Below are positions 1 through 7,671 of a DNA stretch of 43,192 nt, piece after piece. Under the pieces are notes generated by a model, which saw nothing but the letters and a program-made list of their open reading frames with translations, made no database searches and had not been told where the DNA came from. The first letter of the stretch is position 1. Every line of letters starts with the position of its first letter. The position numbers and the translations under genes were made by a program. This stretch comes from an uncultured Lachnospiraceae bacterium (GTDB lineage: Bacteria > Bacillota > Clostridia > Lachnospirales > Lachnospiraceae), in contig CANRNK010000007.1 of assembly GCA_947631985.1 (NCBI GenBank), forward strand, positions 1 through 43,192, in the 5' to 3' direction.

Positions 1-21
1 TCAAAACTATATTTTGCCATG

Positions 22-75
22 AAAAAACCGACCTCCCAATCGTTAGATTTTTAGTCTAACTTTTGGGGGTCGGTT
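22..75 (-). terminator. Rho-independent terminator of the ispE-murI operon
   Basis: A 13-bp stem (AACCGACCTCCCAA at 26-39 against TTGGGGGTCGGTT at 63-75, one bulged base) encloses a smaller TTAGA/TCTAA stem. On the minus strand it is followed by a run of six T (22-27). It lies just beyond the DUF1934 gene and ends the operon. Confidence 0.85.
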
Positions 76-107
76 CAGTTTTAAGGAAACTTAAACAGTC
101 TTTTTTG

Positions 108-557
108 TTAGGAATAAAGGGAAAAATCAGATCCTTTTTTTTCTCTGATATCCATTGCAATATTACAATCAGCCAGATGCTCATAATTTACTTCAAGCGC
201 ATAGAGTACATCAACGTGAATTCTCTTCTCTTCTTCTATCAAATCCACGCGTTCCGTTTCGATTCCGATTAAAATAGATCCATATGGGGTAACATAATTT
301 GTCATATTTTTTCTATTTTCCTCAAATACCATATGTACATTCACCAGCCCATTTTTTGTCAGATGTAGCTCGTTCTCATTAAATTTGATAATGTTTTTGG
401 TTGGCTGTTCAAATCCTTCTGTAATTTCTTCATACACAACATAATGAAAATTACTTTTCTTATAATAATCGCCAGCTGTAATTGTCTCAATTTTATTCTC
501 ATCAGTGCCTTCTTCAAACTGAAGTCCCCTGATTGAAATCAACACTTCTTTTGTCAT
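108..557 (-). CDS. DUF1934 (YwiB-like) beta-barrel protein
   Basis: A protein of about 149 residues that matches the DUF1934/YwiB family in length and pattern: a small lipocalin-like barrel of unknown biochemical role. Seen directly: an N-terminal beta strand (KEVLISIRG), an acidic turn, and a series of short alternating hydrophobic strands with charged loops (YVVYEE, NIIKFNE, LHLTKNG). No signal peptide or membrane segment is visible, so it is probably cytoplasmic. It is the last gene of the ispE-gntR-murI operon and is followed by a strong terminator. An ATG at 569 has no ribosome binding site; the in-frame ATG twelve bases later (557) is preceded by a weak GGA and is preferred. The family assignment rests on recalled sequence pattern and is fairly confident; the function is unknown. 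Confidence 0.75.
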   Translation of the reverse strand: MTKEVLISIRGLQFEEGTDENKIETITAGDYYKKSNFHYVVYEEITEGFEQPTKNIIKFNENELHLTKNGLVNVHMVFEENRKNMTNYVTPYGSILIGIETERVDLIEEEKRIHVDVLYALEVNYEHLADCNIAMDIREKKGSDFSLYS

Positions 558-577
558 ATTTTTTTCCATACATTTCT

Positions 578-596
578 GCCAGATTACCTGTCTGGC
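578..596 (-). promoter_or_regulatory. Intercistronic hairpin between murI and the DUF1934 gene
   Basis: A perfect 6-bp stem GCCAGA/TCTGGC with a 7-base loop lies between the murI stop codon (600) and the start of the next gene. It has no T run, so it is not a terminator. It may stabilise the message or influence translation of the downstream gene; the role is inferred. Confidence 0.4.
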
Positions 597-599
597 GCG

Positions 600-1454
600 T
601 TAATATTCTTCTATATTAATTGTTTTCGCTGATAAGATTCCGTACTTCAGAATAGAGTTAGCAAAATTTCTAAATTTTTCTGCTGCATCACTTACAAAAA
701 ACTGATATTGATTGCCCCCAAGACCTGGTCTTGCATTACACAACAGATTTTCCTGCTCCAGCATTCTCTTCAGTTCCCAAGCTGTCTCGTAGGCTGGATT
801 CACTAGTTTGACCTTTTCACCCATGATTCGGGCAATTGTAGATCTGATCAAAGGATAATGTGTGCATCCCAATATCAGGGTGTCAATATTGCAATCAATC
901 AGAACAGACAAATACCTCATTGCAATCTCATCCGTAACTGGATCTTGTAAAAGTCCCTCTTCTACCAATGGAACGAACAGTGGACATGGCTTGCCAATCA
1001 CCTCTACATTAGAATTAATCTGTTCCAGATAAGAGGGATAGATATTGGACCGGATCATTGCTTCGGTACCAATAACCCCTATTTTTCCATTTTTTGTTGT
1101 CTCCGAGGCTACTTTTGCACCAGGTTTCACAACGCCAATAATAGGTATTTTTATTTCTTTTTCTATTTCATCCAATGCCATTGCACTTGCAGTATTGCAC
1201 GCAACAACAATCGCTTTTACATGTTGTGTGTTTAAAAAACGAATAATTTGTCTGGAATACTTGGTTACAGTTTCTTTTGATTTACTTCCATAAGGAACCC
1301 TTGCCGTATCTCCAAAATAGATGATACTCTCCTCCGGCAGTGCCCTCATAATTTCTCTGACAACGGTTAATCCACCAACTCCAGAATCAAATACACCGAT
1401 TGGTGCACTATTTCCTGGAAAAGGTATATTTGTTTGCGACATAAGGATAGCCAT
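600..1454 (-). CDS. murI: Glutamate racemase
   Basis: MurI converts L-glutamate to D-glutamate for peptidoglycan synthesis in the cytoplasm, without a cofactor. The sequence shows the family hallmarks: GVFDSGVGGLTVV near the N-terminus with the acidic catalytic region, YFGDTARVPYG, the first catalytic cysteine in VVACNTASA and the second in LGCTHYPLI. From this start it is 284 residues, close to the usual 260-290. The reading frame can be extended to a TTG at 1520 inside the upstream gntR gene, but that start has no ribosome binding site. Two in-frame ATGs remain, at 1454 and 1442; AGAAAGG sits one base before the first and 13 bases before the second, so the exact start is uncertain. It lies 25-37 bases downstream of gntR in the ispE operon. 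Confidence 0.95.
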   Translation of the reverse strand: MAILMSQTNIPFPGNSAPIGVFDSGVGGLTVVREIMRALPEESIIYFGDTARVPYGSKSKETVTKYSRQIIRFLNTQHVKAIVVACNTASAMALDEIEKEIKIPIIGVVKPGAKVASETTKNGKIGVIGTEAMIRSNIYPSYLEQINSNVEVIGKPCPLFVPLVEEGLLQDPVTDEIAMRYLSVLIDCNIDTLILGCTHYPLIRSTIARIMGEKVKLVNPAYETAWELKRMLEQENLLCNARPGLGGNQYQFFVSDAAEKFRNFANSILKYGILSAKTINIEEY

Positions 1455-1479
1455 ACCTTTCTCGTTCTCATTCTTTTCA

Positions 1480-2160
1480 TTATCTGATTTGCTGCATAAT
1501 CGCTTTCTCCTGATTATCAATATGCAGTTTTACTGCCTCTGCAGCATGTTGATTGTTTTTTGATCGAAGACTTTCCAATATTTCTTTGTGCTCTTCTATC
1601 AGTCTTTGATGCGAAGCAACATCTTTGATATGTTCAAAACGATATCGATACATTTGCTCTGCAAGATTATTGACCATCTGATCTAATTTTTCATTACGGG
1701 ATGCTTTCACAATAATATGATGTAAATCAACATCTGCCTGTGCCATAATCCGTGCATCCTTTGTACGGGTTGCCTCTTCAAATTTAGTGCATGCTTTTTC
1801 CAGTGCCTCTATTTCTTCTTCAGTAATTCTTTCACATGCAAGTTCAATTGCCAAAGCATCTAGTGCTTTTCTAACTTCAAGAACATCTTTTAGACTTTTT
1901 ACTGTGATTTGAGACACCTCAGCACCTCTTCTCGGTATCATGGTCACAAGGCCTTCCAGCTCGAGCTTACGGATAGCTTCTCTAATTGGTGTTCTGCTAA
2001 CGCCTAGACGATTTGCAAGATGAATTTCCATTAATCTTTCACCCGGCTTTAGCTCTCCTGTCAGAATTGCCTGTCTTAATGTCTTAAATACAACATCCCT
2101 CAGCGGAAGAAACTCATCCATATTTACTTGAAGCTTTACATTTTCTAATCTGTCATTCAT
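1480..2160 (-). CDS. GntR-family regulator, FadR/FCD subfamily
   Basis: A 226-residue transcription factor. Residues about 15-80 form the GntR winged helix-turn-helix (VFKTLRQAILTGELKPGERL, LGVSRTPIREAIRKLELEGLV). The remainder is an all-helical FCD ligand domain with the expected acidic and histidine residues (DVDLHHIIVKASRN, then EEHKEILE), which in the family bind metal and a small organic acid. The effector cannot be read from sequence. It lies 22 bases after ispE and about 25-40 bases before murI, so it is co-transcribed with housekeeping genes, an unusual place for such a regulator. An ATG at 2172 lies inside the ribosome binding site ATGGGAG; the ATG at 2160, six bases after that site, is the better start. 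Confidence 0.88.
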   Translation of the reverse strand: MNDRLENVKLQVNMDEFLPLRDVVFKTLRQAILTGELKPGERLMEIHLANRLGVSRTPIREAIRKLELEGLVTMIPRRGAEVSQITVKSLKDVLEVRKALDALAIELACERITEEEIEALEKACTKFEEATRTKDARIMAQADVDLHHIIVKASRNEKLDQMVNNLAEQMYRYRFEHIKDVASHQRLIEEHKEILESLRSKNNQHAAEAVKLHIDNQEKAIMQQIR

Positions 2161-2182
2161 TGTAACTCCCATTCCGACACAC

Positions 2183-3058
2183 TTACCCCAGTGTAGTCAA
2201 AAAAACCTGTTTTGCCTTACCGCTTCCCCTTACGGCATGATAGGCTTTCTCAGCATCCCCCTGATTTACAAATATTCCAAAAACAGTAGGTCCACTTCCG
2301 CTCATAAGTGCATTGAGTCCACCCATTTGTATCATCATCTTTTTAATCTCGTCTATAACAGGGTATTTCTCTACTGTTACTGTTTCAAGAAGATTCCCCA
2401 TTGTTTCAGCCATTTTCTTTAAGTCATTTTTTTGAATTGCTTCTTTCAAAGAATCGATGTCAGGATGTATGGTCTGCTCTGTCAGTTTTAGATTCTCGTA
2501 CACATACTTGGTTGAAACATTTATTTCAGGCTTTGCAATGACAAGATAGCAAAATGGTGGCTTCTCAATCGGCGTCAGAATTTCTCCGATTCCCTCAGAT
2601 AGTGCAGTTCCTCCGATGATACAATAGGGAACATCTGCGCCTACCCTGACTCCCATTTTCATCAACTCATCCATACCAATCTGTAACTCAAATAACTCGT
2701 TCATCGCTAAAAACGTGGCTGCTGCGTCTGTACTTCCACCTGCCATTCCTGCTGCAACTGGGATTTTTTTCTCCAGATGAATGTCAATTCCATCTATTTT
2801 TTCAGGATAGGTATCCTTCATAATTTTTGCCGCTTTATAAATCAAATTACTCTCGTCTGTCGGTATCTGTTCACAACCTGCGGACTCGCCTACTGAAATC
2901 CTGATTCCAGGAATCGATGACTTGGAAAATGTCAGGGTATCTGCAATCTCTACCGTCTGCATAATCATTTTTACCTCGTGATATCCATCCGCTCTTCTGC
3001 GAATTACATCCAGCCCCAGATTGATTTTTGCTTTTGCCTGCTTTGTAATCTGTTCCAT
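2183..3058 (-). CDS. ispE: 4-diphosphocytidyl-2-C-methyl-D-erythritol kinase
   Basis: IspE phosphorylates CDP-methylerythritol with ATP, the fourth step of the non-mevalonate (MEP) isoprenoid pathway. It is a GHMP kinase of 291 residues, the usual length. Visible motifs are AKINLGLDV at the N-terminus with the substrate lysine, the glycine-rich ATP loop PVAAGMAGGSTDAA at about residues 100-113 with its acidic residue, and the C-terminal GHMP motif LMSGSGPTVFG. The open frame runs back to 3133, but that extension contains a promoter (TTGCAT, 17 bases, TATAAT). The ATG at 3058 has AAAGGATGG six bases upstream and gives the normal N-terminus. First gene of the operon that continues with the GntR regulator, murI and DUF1934. 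Confidence 0.96.
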   Translation of the reverse strand: MEQITKQAKAKINLGLDVIRRRADGYHEVKMIMQTVEIADTLTFSKSSIPGIRISVGESAGCEQIPTDESNLIYKAAKIMKDTYPEKIDGIDIHLEKKIPVAAGMAGGSTDAAATFLAMNELFELQIGMDELMKMGVRVGADVPYCIIGGTALSEGIGEILTPIEKPPFCYLVIAKPEINVSTKYVYENLKLTEQTIHPDIDSLKEAIQKNDLKKMAETMGNLLETVTVEKYPVIDEIKKMMIQMGGLNALMSGSGPTVFGIFVNQGDAEKAYHAVRGSGKAKQVFLTTLG

Positions 3059-3104
3059 CAACTTCCATCCTTTATTTGCATTTTGTATACATATAGGTAA
3101 AAAT

Positions 3105-3133
3105 ATTATATACAATCTTTTCATAAAATGCAA
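3105..3133 (-). promoter_or_regulatory. Sigma-A-type promoter of the ispE operon
   Basis: On the minus strand TTGCAT (3128-3133) and TATAAT (3105-3110) are separated by 17 bases. Transcription would start near 3098, about 40 bases before the ispE ATG at 3058, which also rules out the longer ispE reading frame. Confidence 0.8.
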
Positions 3134-3154
3134 TGAAGGGTTCTAAACTGCATA

Positions 3155-3188
3155 CAAAAAGGATGGCCAATTGAATAGAACCATCCTT
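3155..3188 (-). terminator. Terminator of the 98-residue gene
   Basis: An 8-bp stem AAGGATGG (3159-3166) with CCATCCTT (3181-3188), followed on the minus strand by a T-rich run (3155-3160). It separates the small unknown gene from the ispE promoter. Confidence 0.75.
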
Positions 3189-3235
3189 AAAATTTTCCTA
3201 TCGTTTTCATTCATTATAAATGATGTATTGAATCT

Positions 3236-3532
3236 TTACTCAGTTTCCAGCGGAATAAATCTTTCAAACACTTTATCTGCTCCACATACATGCTTTGATC
3301 CATCTGGCTCCGTAATGATATAATCTCCTTCGCCGATAAACGTCCACCCTCGTCTGCTCTTAACATAGGGACATACAATATTGCCATCCGGTTTGCTTAC
3401 TTTCACTAAGAAATCTGTTATAATCCAACCTTGGGTCACTACCTCACTCCATGATTCAAATCCGTCTTCCATTTTCTTTCCAATTTCATATTTTACAACA
3501 TCTACTTCGAACTCTGCTCTTTTGCATCTCAT
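3236..3532 (-). CDS. Conserved-looking 98-residue protein of unknown function
   Basis: A small acidic, probably cytoplasmic protein with no signal peptide or membrane segment. I do not recognise the family with certainty. The N-terminal half resembles a short alpha/beta region (FEVDVVKYEIGKKMEDGFES). The C-terminal half contains CPYVKSRRGWTFIGEGDYIITEPDG and HVCGADKVFERFIPLE, a layout reminiscent of small phage or host proteins with a GDYI/PGDYG-like motif that end in a 'form F..F.P' strand; this similarity is only suggestive. A ribosome binding site AAGGGGG lies eight bases before the ATG, and a clear terminator follows, so it is likely a single-gene transcription unit. It is real by its initiation signal, length and terminator, not by known function. 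Confidence 0.7.
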   Translation of the reverse strand: MRCKRAEFEVDVVKYEIGKKMEDGFESWSEVVTQGWIITDFLVKVSKPDGNIVCPYVKSRRGWTFIGEGDYIITEPDGSKHVCGADKVFERFIPLETE

Positions 3533-3725
3533 AAGGTATTCCCCCTTGTCGCTTTTTTATATTATTTATTTCATAATGGATTCATTTATTGTATTGTTAC
3601 TTATAAAGTATATCACATTTAACTGTTTAAGTATACGAATCATCTTTTTTTACAGTTTTCATCTTTTTATATTTGTTGTTATCTAATTTTATCTCATTAA
3701 TAATGATATTATTTTCCCACAGTGG

Positions 3726-3753
3726 TTAATATTTTTAGGCAATGAACCGATAT
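3726..3753 (+). promoter_or_regulatory. Sigma-28 (SigD/FliA)-type promoter
   Basis: The minus-10 element ACCGATAT (3746-3753) is one base away from the SigD consensus GCCGATAT. A TTAA/TAAT minus-35 element lies 15-16 bases upstream (3726-3730), which fits the TAAA-N15-GCCGATAT rule for motility promoters. Transcription would start near 3760, about 40 bases before the ATG at 3803. Otherwise the 270 bases between the divergent genes are AT-rich with nothing else recognised. Confidence 0.75.
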
Positions 3754-3802
3754 AAGTATAGAAGATTCGTTAAGGTATGATTCTATCCAAGGAGGGTGAA
3801 TT

Positions 3803-4408
3803 ATGAGTGTAAATGGAATTACAAGTGCAACCGCTACCGAGGCTTATTCCCAAACAACCTCAACAGCTAAAGGAAAACAAAAAGAAACCGAAAAAAATAC
3901 TGCAAAAATTCAGGATGGTGTGATTTATGAACCCTCTTCTGATTCAAAAAAGGAAAACCCTAAAGTTTATAAGCAAGATTCCGCTTTAATTGAGAAGCTC
4001 AAGGCAGACGCGGATGCTCAGACAGCACAGTTACGTCAGCTGGTTGAACAGATGATTTCTAAACAGGGGAGTGCGTTAGGACAAACTGATTCTATTTGGA
4101 GTTTTCTTGCAAAAGGTGACTTTACCGTTGATGCCGAAACCAAAGCAAAGGCACAGGCTGATATCGCCGAAGATGGTTATTGGGGCGTAGAACAGACTTC
4201 CAATCGAATTCTTGATTTTGCAAAAGCATTATCGGGTGGTGATCCAGATATGATTGATAAAATGAAAAATGCCTTTGAAAAAGGATTTAAAGAAGCCACC
4301 AAGACCTGGGGAAAGGATCTTCCTTCTCTGAGTCAGGATACCTACAATGCCGTTATGGAAAAGTTTGATCAATGGGCTGGAGAAGGTACGACTGCTGACA
4401 AAGAATAA
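3803..4408 (+). CDS. DUF5610-like protein, probably of the motility regulon
   Basis: A 201-residue hydrophilic protein with no signal peptide. The first 55 residues are a low-complexity Ser/Thr/Lys/Glu tail (SQTTSTAKGKQKETEKN). Residues about 60-90 are a likely coiled helix (LIEKLKADADAQTAQLRQLV), and the C-terminal region carries EDGYWGVEQTSNRILDFAKA, ALSGGDP and AFEKGFKEATKTWG, a pattern I associate with DUF5610. That family has no established biochemical role. Expression looks tied to motility: a sigma-28-type promoter precedes it, with a very strong AAGGAGGG ribosome binding site eight bases before the ATG. It stands alone with its own promoter and terminator and is the only plus-strand gene in the first 7.6 kb. 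The family call is from memory; the promoter is direct evidence. Confidence 0.8.
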   Translation: MSVNGITSATATEAYSQTTSTAKGKQKETEKNTAKIQDGVIYEPSSDSKKENPKVYKQDSALIEKLKADADAQTAQLRQLVEQMISKQGSALGQTDSIWSFLAKGDFTVDAETKAKAQADIAEDGYWGVEQTSNRILDFAKALSGGDPDMIDKMKNAFEKGFKEATKTWGKDLPSLSQDTYNAVMEKFDQWAGEGTTADKE

Positions 4409-4441
4409 GATTGTTATTTTCTAAAATATTCAGATTCAATA

Positions 4442-4488
4442 AAATACACCTCAACTCTTAGTAATTTCCTAAGGATTGAGGTGTATTT
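4442..4488. terminator. Bidirectional terminator between the DUF5610-like gene and pyrD
   Basis: A perfect 13-bp stem AAATACACCTCAA (4442-4454) with TTGAGGTGTATTT (4476-4488) encloses a CTTAG/CTAAG stem. T/A-rich flanks on both sides let it serve the two convergent genes. Confidence 0.85.
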
Positions 4489-4503
4489 ATTAAATCTGAA
4501 TTG

Positions 4504-5409
4504 TTACTCTACCGCTCCAATTAAATCGCTTATTTCTTTGACTCCATACTTCTTCATATAGGACTCTATGCCTTCTATCACTTCTATCGTTGTGTACGGA
4601 TTTACAAAATTCATTGCACCTACGCATACAGCGCTTGCACCAGCCAGCATGAATTCAATTGCATCCTCTGCAGTTGCAATTCCGCCCATTCCAATAATTG
4701 GGATGGATACTGCTTTTGCGGCCTGATACACCATTCTGACAGCAACCGGTTTTATTGCCGGGCCTGATAAGCCTCCTGTTTTATTTGCTAATGCAAATTT
4801 TCTTTTATGGATATCAATTTTCATTCCGGTTATTGTATTAATCAGAGAAATTCCATCTGCACCTGCGGCTTCTGCAGCTCTTGCCATTTCTCCAATATCT
4901 GTTACATTTGGACTTAGCTTCATAATGACTGGTTGTTTTGCTTTTGCTTTGATTTCTTTCGTAATATGAAAAAGTGCCTCTGTGTTTTGTCCAAAGGCAA
5001 TCGCGCCTTCCTTTATATTTGGACAGGAAACATTGATTTCTAGCATTCCTATTTTCGTATCTGCCATTCTTTCCACAACCTCGACATAGTCTTCAACTGT
5101 TTTTCCACACACATTGATTACGCTAACCGTATCATACTGGTTTAAAAAAGGTAGGTCTCTTTCTAAAAAAACATCAATTCCAGGATTCTGCAACCCGATT
5201 GCATTTAACATACCACCATATGTTTCTGCGACCCTTGGCGTTGGATTTCCTACCCAGGGAATATTAGATACTCCTTTTGTGATTAATCCACCCAACCTGT
5301 TCAAATCAACAAATTCACCATACTCCATTCCTGATCCAAACGTACCCGATGCCGTCATGACAGGATTCTTAAGTGTTATTCCCGCTATTGTAATCTTCGT
5401 ATTAATCAA
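4504..5409 (-). CDS. pyrD: Dihydroorotate dehydrogenase class 1B, catalytic subunit
   Basis: PyrD (PyrDB) oxidises dihydroorotate to orotate with FMN, the fourth step of pyrimidine synthesis; electrons pass to NAD+ through PyrK. The protein is 301 residues. It shows the FMN/substrate barrel motifs NPVMTASGTFGSG, the substrate loop NAIGLQNPG and the catalytic cysteine of class 1 enzymes in INVSCPNIKEG (Cys129). ADGISLINTI and GMGGI/ASAVCVG follow as phosphate-binding loops. The only well-placed start is a TTG at 5407-5409: GGAGG lies seven bases upstream and the codon overlaps the pyrK stop by four bases (TTGA), so translation is probably coupled. A longer frame to 5451 would be read through the pyrK 3' end and lacks a binding site. 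Confidence 0.96.
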   Translation of the reverse strand: MINTKITIAGITLKNPVMTASGTFGSGMEYGEFVDLNRLGGLITKGVSNIPWVGNPTPRVAETYGGMLNAIGLQNPGIDVFLERDLPFLNQYDTVSVINVCGKTVEDYVEVVERMADTKIGMLEINVSCPNIKEGAIAFGQNTEALFHITKEIKAKAKQPVIMKLSPNVTDIGEMARAAEAAGADGISLINTITGMKIDIHKRKFALANKTGGLSGPAIKPVAVRMVYQAAKAVSIPIIGMGGIATAEDAIEFMLAGASAVCVGAMNFVNPYTTIEVIEGIESYMKKYGVKEISDLIGAVE

Positions 5410-6206
5410 ATCTCCACCTCCGTCGCATCGAAAACAGGTCCATCTGCACAAATTCTGGTGTTATGGACATGAGAATGGTGGTCTACTTTTTTCGTCTTAC
5501 ATACACAACCAAGGCATGCACCGACACCGCATGCCATTTTTTCCTCAAGTGAGAGATAGGCTTCTATCTCCTCTTCCTGTGCAAACTGTTTAATCGCTTT
5601 CAACATTGGTAAGGGACCACAGGAAAAAATGAGATCCGCTTTGATTTCATTTTCCTTCATTGCATCCATTACATTACCATGGGTTCCAACACTTCCATCT
5701 TCCGTTGCAATAAACACAGTTCCATATTTTTTCATATCCTCTAGCAGAAAAAGATTCTGATCTCGGTATCCAACTACAAACGTAACTTCTCCCTGTGTAT
5801 CCTTTGCTGCCTGAAGCATGGGTGGAATCCCTATTCCGCCAGCAATCATTAACGTTTTTTTCCCTTTGGTCTTATCAATTGGAAATCCATTCCCCAGATT
5901 TCCCAAAATGGAAATCTCTTCTCCCTGCTGATAACGAGAGAACTCCATGGTTCCCACTCCTTGAACACGGTACACAAGTCTGATTCTTTGTTTCATGCGA
6001 TCAATTTCACAGATACTAATTGGTCTTGGTAAAAGCGTCGATTTATCTTTTGGGTAGATACTGATAAACTGTCCTGCTTTTGCGTTTCCAGCTAAGTCTG
6101 TCTTAACCCACAGGTCAAAAATACCTGGTGCGATTTCTCTTTGAAGAGAGACGATTGCCGTTTCTTTCTTTTTCAGGTTGCCCTTTGTTTCCTCTGCTTG
6201 TGACAT
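5406..6206 (-). CDS. pyrK: Dihydroorotate dehydrogenase electron-transfer subunit
   Basis: PyrK carries FAD and a 2Fe-2S cluster and passes electrons from PyrD to NAD+. It belongs to the ferredoxin-NADP reductase superfamily. At 266 residues it has the FAD motif RPISICEID (61-69), the NAD-binding GGIGIPP (123-129), CGPLPMLKA (196-204) and the cluster cysteines Cys226, Cys231, Cys234 and Cys253 (CGVGACLGC ... ICADGP). These positions closely match those of Bacillus PyrK. It overlaps pyrC by one base (TAATG) and pyrD by four, so the three genes form one tightly coupled operon. The N-terminal 18 residues are a lysine-rich extension before the usual start of the FAD barrel. Confidence 0.96.
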   Translation of the reverse strand: MSQAEETKGNLKKKETAIVSLQREIAPGIFDLWVKTDLAGNAKAGQFISIYPKDKSTLLPRPISICEIDRMKQRIRLVYRVQGVGTMEFSRYQQGEEISILGNLGNGFPIDKTKGKKTLMIAGGIGIPPMLQAAKDTQGEVTFVVGYRDQNLFLLEDMKKYGTVFIATEDGSVGTHGNVMDAMKENEIKADLIFSCGPLPMLKAIKQFAQEEEIEAYLSLEEKMACGVGACLGCVCKTKKVDHHSHVHNTRICADGPVFDATEVEI

Positions 6207-7489
6207 TACATCCTCCTACCATCATACACAATTTCACCTCTACAGATTGTGTAGCAAACTTTTCCCTTTAGTGCGACTCCAAAAAACGGAGTGTTTTCAG
6301 ATTTTGAAGCCGACTTCCTCATTTGAAATACTTCGTTTTCTGAAAAAATAACCAAATCAGCGGGGCCCCCTTCTGCCAGAAATCCCGCCTTCAACCCATA
6401 GAGTCTGGCTGGATTCCATGTCATTCTTGCAAGAAAATCCAACATTGGCATATTTGCTTCCTGCACCAGTTTTGTAATCCCCAATGGAAGTGCTGTTTCT
6501 AACCCCGTGATACCACTTGGAGCCTCTTTGAACTCCCGTTCTTTTTCTTCCTTGGAATGTGGTGCATGATCTGTTGCAATGATATCGATCGTACCATCTT
6601 TAATTCCTTCTATAATTGCCAGTCTGTCCTCTTCCTGCCTTAATGGTGGATTCATTTTTGCGTTAGTTCCATACTGTAACACATCCTCCTCAGTAAGTGC
6701 AAAGTGATGTGGTGTTGCTTCTGCATGAAGAAATGGATTCGTTTTTTTTGACTCTCTGATAAGCCCAACGGCCTCTTTTGTGCTGATGTGTTGTAAATTC
6801 ACCTTTGCATCGATACCATTAGCGATATGAATGTCTCTTTTAACCATATTAACTTCAGCTTCTCTTGAAGAACCCTTTAGTCCCATTTTTTTTGCGACTT
6901 CCCCGGCATTGATTCCATTTTCCACAATATATTCCGGATCTTCTTCATGCAGACTAATTGGTTTTTTCAAACTTGCAGCCATTTCAAGCGCATTTTTCAG
7001 CAAGCCTTCCTCCATAATTGGAGTCCCATCGTCTGTAAAACCTACTGCCCCTAGTTCAGACAATTCCTGCATTGATGTAAGCTCTACTCCTGCCATTCCC
7101 TTTGTAACACACGCACAAGTATGGATACGAATTGGGCTTTTCGTCGCTTTATTCATAACGTATTCCAATGTTTCTGCTGTATCCACTGGTGGCTTGGTAT
7201 TTGCCATGAGAACGACAGACGTAAATCCTCCAGCCGCAGCTGCCGCGCTACCACTTTCAATATCTTCTTTGTAAGTCAGTCCTGGATCTCTAAAATGAAC
7301 ATGGATATCTACAAGTCCTGGTGCCACGATTAGACCATCGGCATGAATTGTATGTTCGGGCTTTTGCTTCAGTCTCTCCCATAGCCTTTTTCCTATTTTA
7401 ATAATTTTTCCATTATGTATCAGTACATCTTGCTTTTCAGCAGTCTGACTCTTTGGATCTATTACAAACCCATTCCGGATTAACAACAT
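6206..7489 (-). CDS. pyrC: Dihydroorotase
   Basis: PyrC catalyses ring closure of carbamoyl aspartate to dihydroorotate, the third step of pyrimidine synthesis. It is a 427-residue member of the amidohydrolase superfamily, class I (long) dihydroorotase type. The metal-binding motif DIHVHFRDPG lies at residues 61-70, the likely carbamylated-lysine region is EGSAAAAAGGFTSV and following, and the late aspartate motif is IIATDHAPHSKEEK. The start at 7489 has GGAAGG seven bases upstream; the frame extends five codons further without a binding site. First gene of pyrC-pyrK-pyrD. A sigma-A-type promoter lies close upstream, so no long leader or attenuator is present between promoter and gene. Confidence 0.96.
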   Translation of the reverse strand: MLLIRNGFVIDPKSQTAEKQDVLIHNGKIIKIGKRLWERLKQKPEHTIHADGLIVAPGLVDIHVHFRDPGLTYKEDIESGSAAAAAGGFTSVVLMANTKPPVDTAETLEYVMNKATKSPIRIHTCACVTKGMAGVELTSMQELSELGAVGFTDDGTPIMEEGLLKNALEMAASLKKPISLHEEDPEYIVENGINAGEVAKKMGLKGSSREAEVNMVKRDIHIANGIDAKVNLQHISTKEAVGLIRESKKTNPFLHAEATPHHFALTEEDVLQYGTNAKMNPPLRQEEDRLAIIEGIKDGTIDIIATDHAPHSKEEKEREFKEAPSGITGLETALPLGITKLVQEANMPMLDFLARMTWNPARLYGLKAGFLAEGGPADLVIFSENEVFQMRKSASKSENTPFFGVALKGKVCYTICRGEIVYDGRRM

Positions 7490-7527
7490 AATTGTACCTT
7501 CCACTTTCTGTGTTTCGTATTTTCATT

Positions 7528-7556
7528 ATTGTACTATACATTTTTTCGCATGACTA
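7528..7556 (-). promoter_or_regulatory. Promoter of pyrC-pyrK-pyrD
   Basis: On the minus strand TAGTCA (7551-7556, four of six bases match TTGACA) and TACAAT (7528-7533) are spaced by 17 bases, 40 bases before the pyrC start. The leader is short and I see no PyrR-type attenuator in it. Confidence 0.6.
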
Positions 7557-7587
7557 CCTTTTTTCCTGTATCACCTTTTATCCTGTA

Positions 7588-7616
7588 TTGCTTTTCGGAT
7601 ATCTCTTCGTTATAAT
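7588..7616 (+). promoter_or_regulatory. Promoter of plsC
   Basis: TTGCTT (7588-7593) and TATAAT (7611-7616) are separated by 17 bases. Transcription would begin near 7623, some 50 bases before the ATG at 7672 and therefore inside the longer possible reading frame, which supports the shorter start. It is divergent from the pyr promoter 30 bases away. Confidence 0.75.
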
Positions 7617-7671
7617 GTAATTGGTTTTGCCAAATACTGATCACAATAACTCTCATAAAGGATGGGTTCTT

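Noticed and set aside
5114..5593. A 159-codon plus-strand reading frame over pyrD/pyrK
   Set aside because: A shadow of the two real genes on the other strand; no initiation signal.
6831..7274. A 147-codon plus-strand frame over pyrC
   Set aside because: No ribosome binding site; the opposite strand carries the dihydroorotase.
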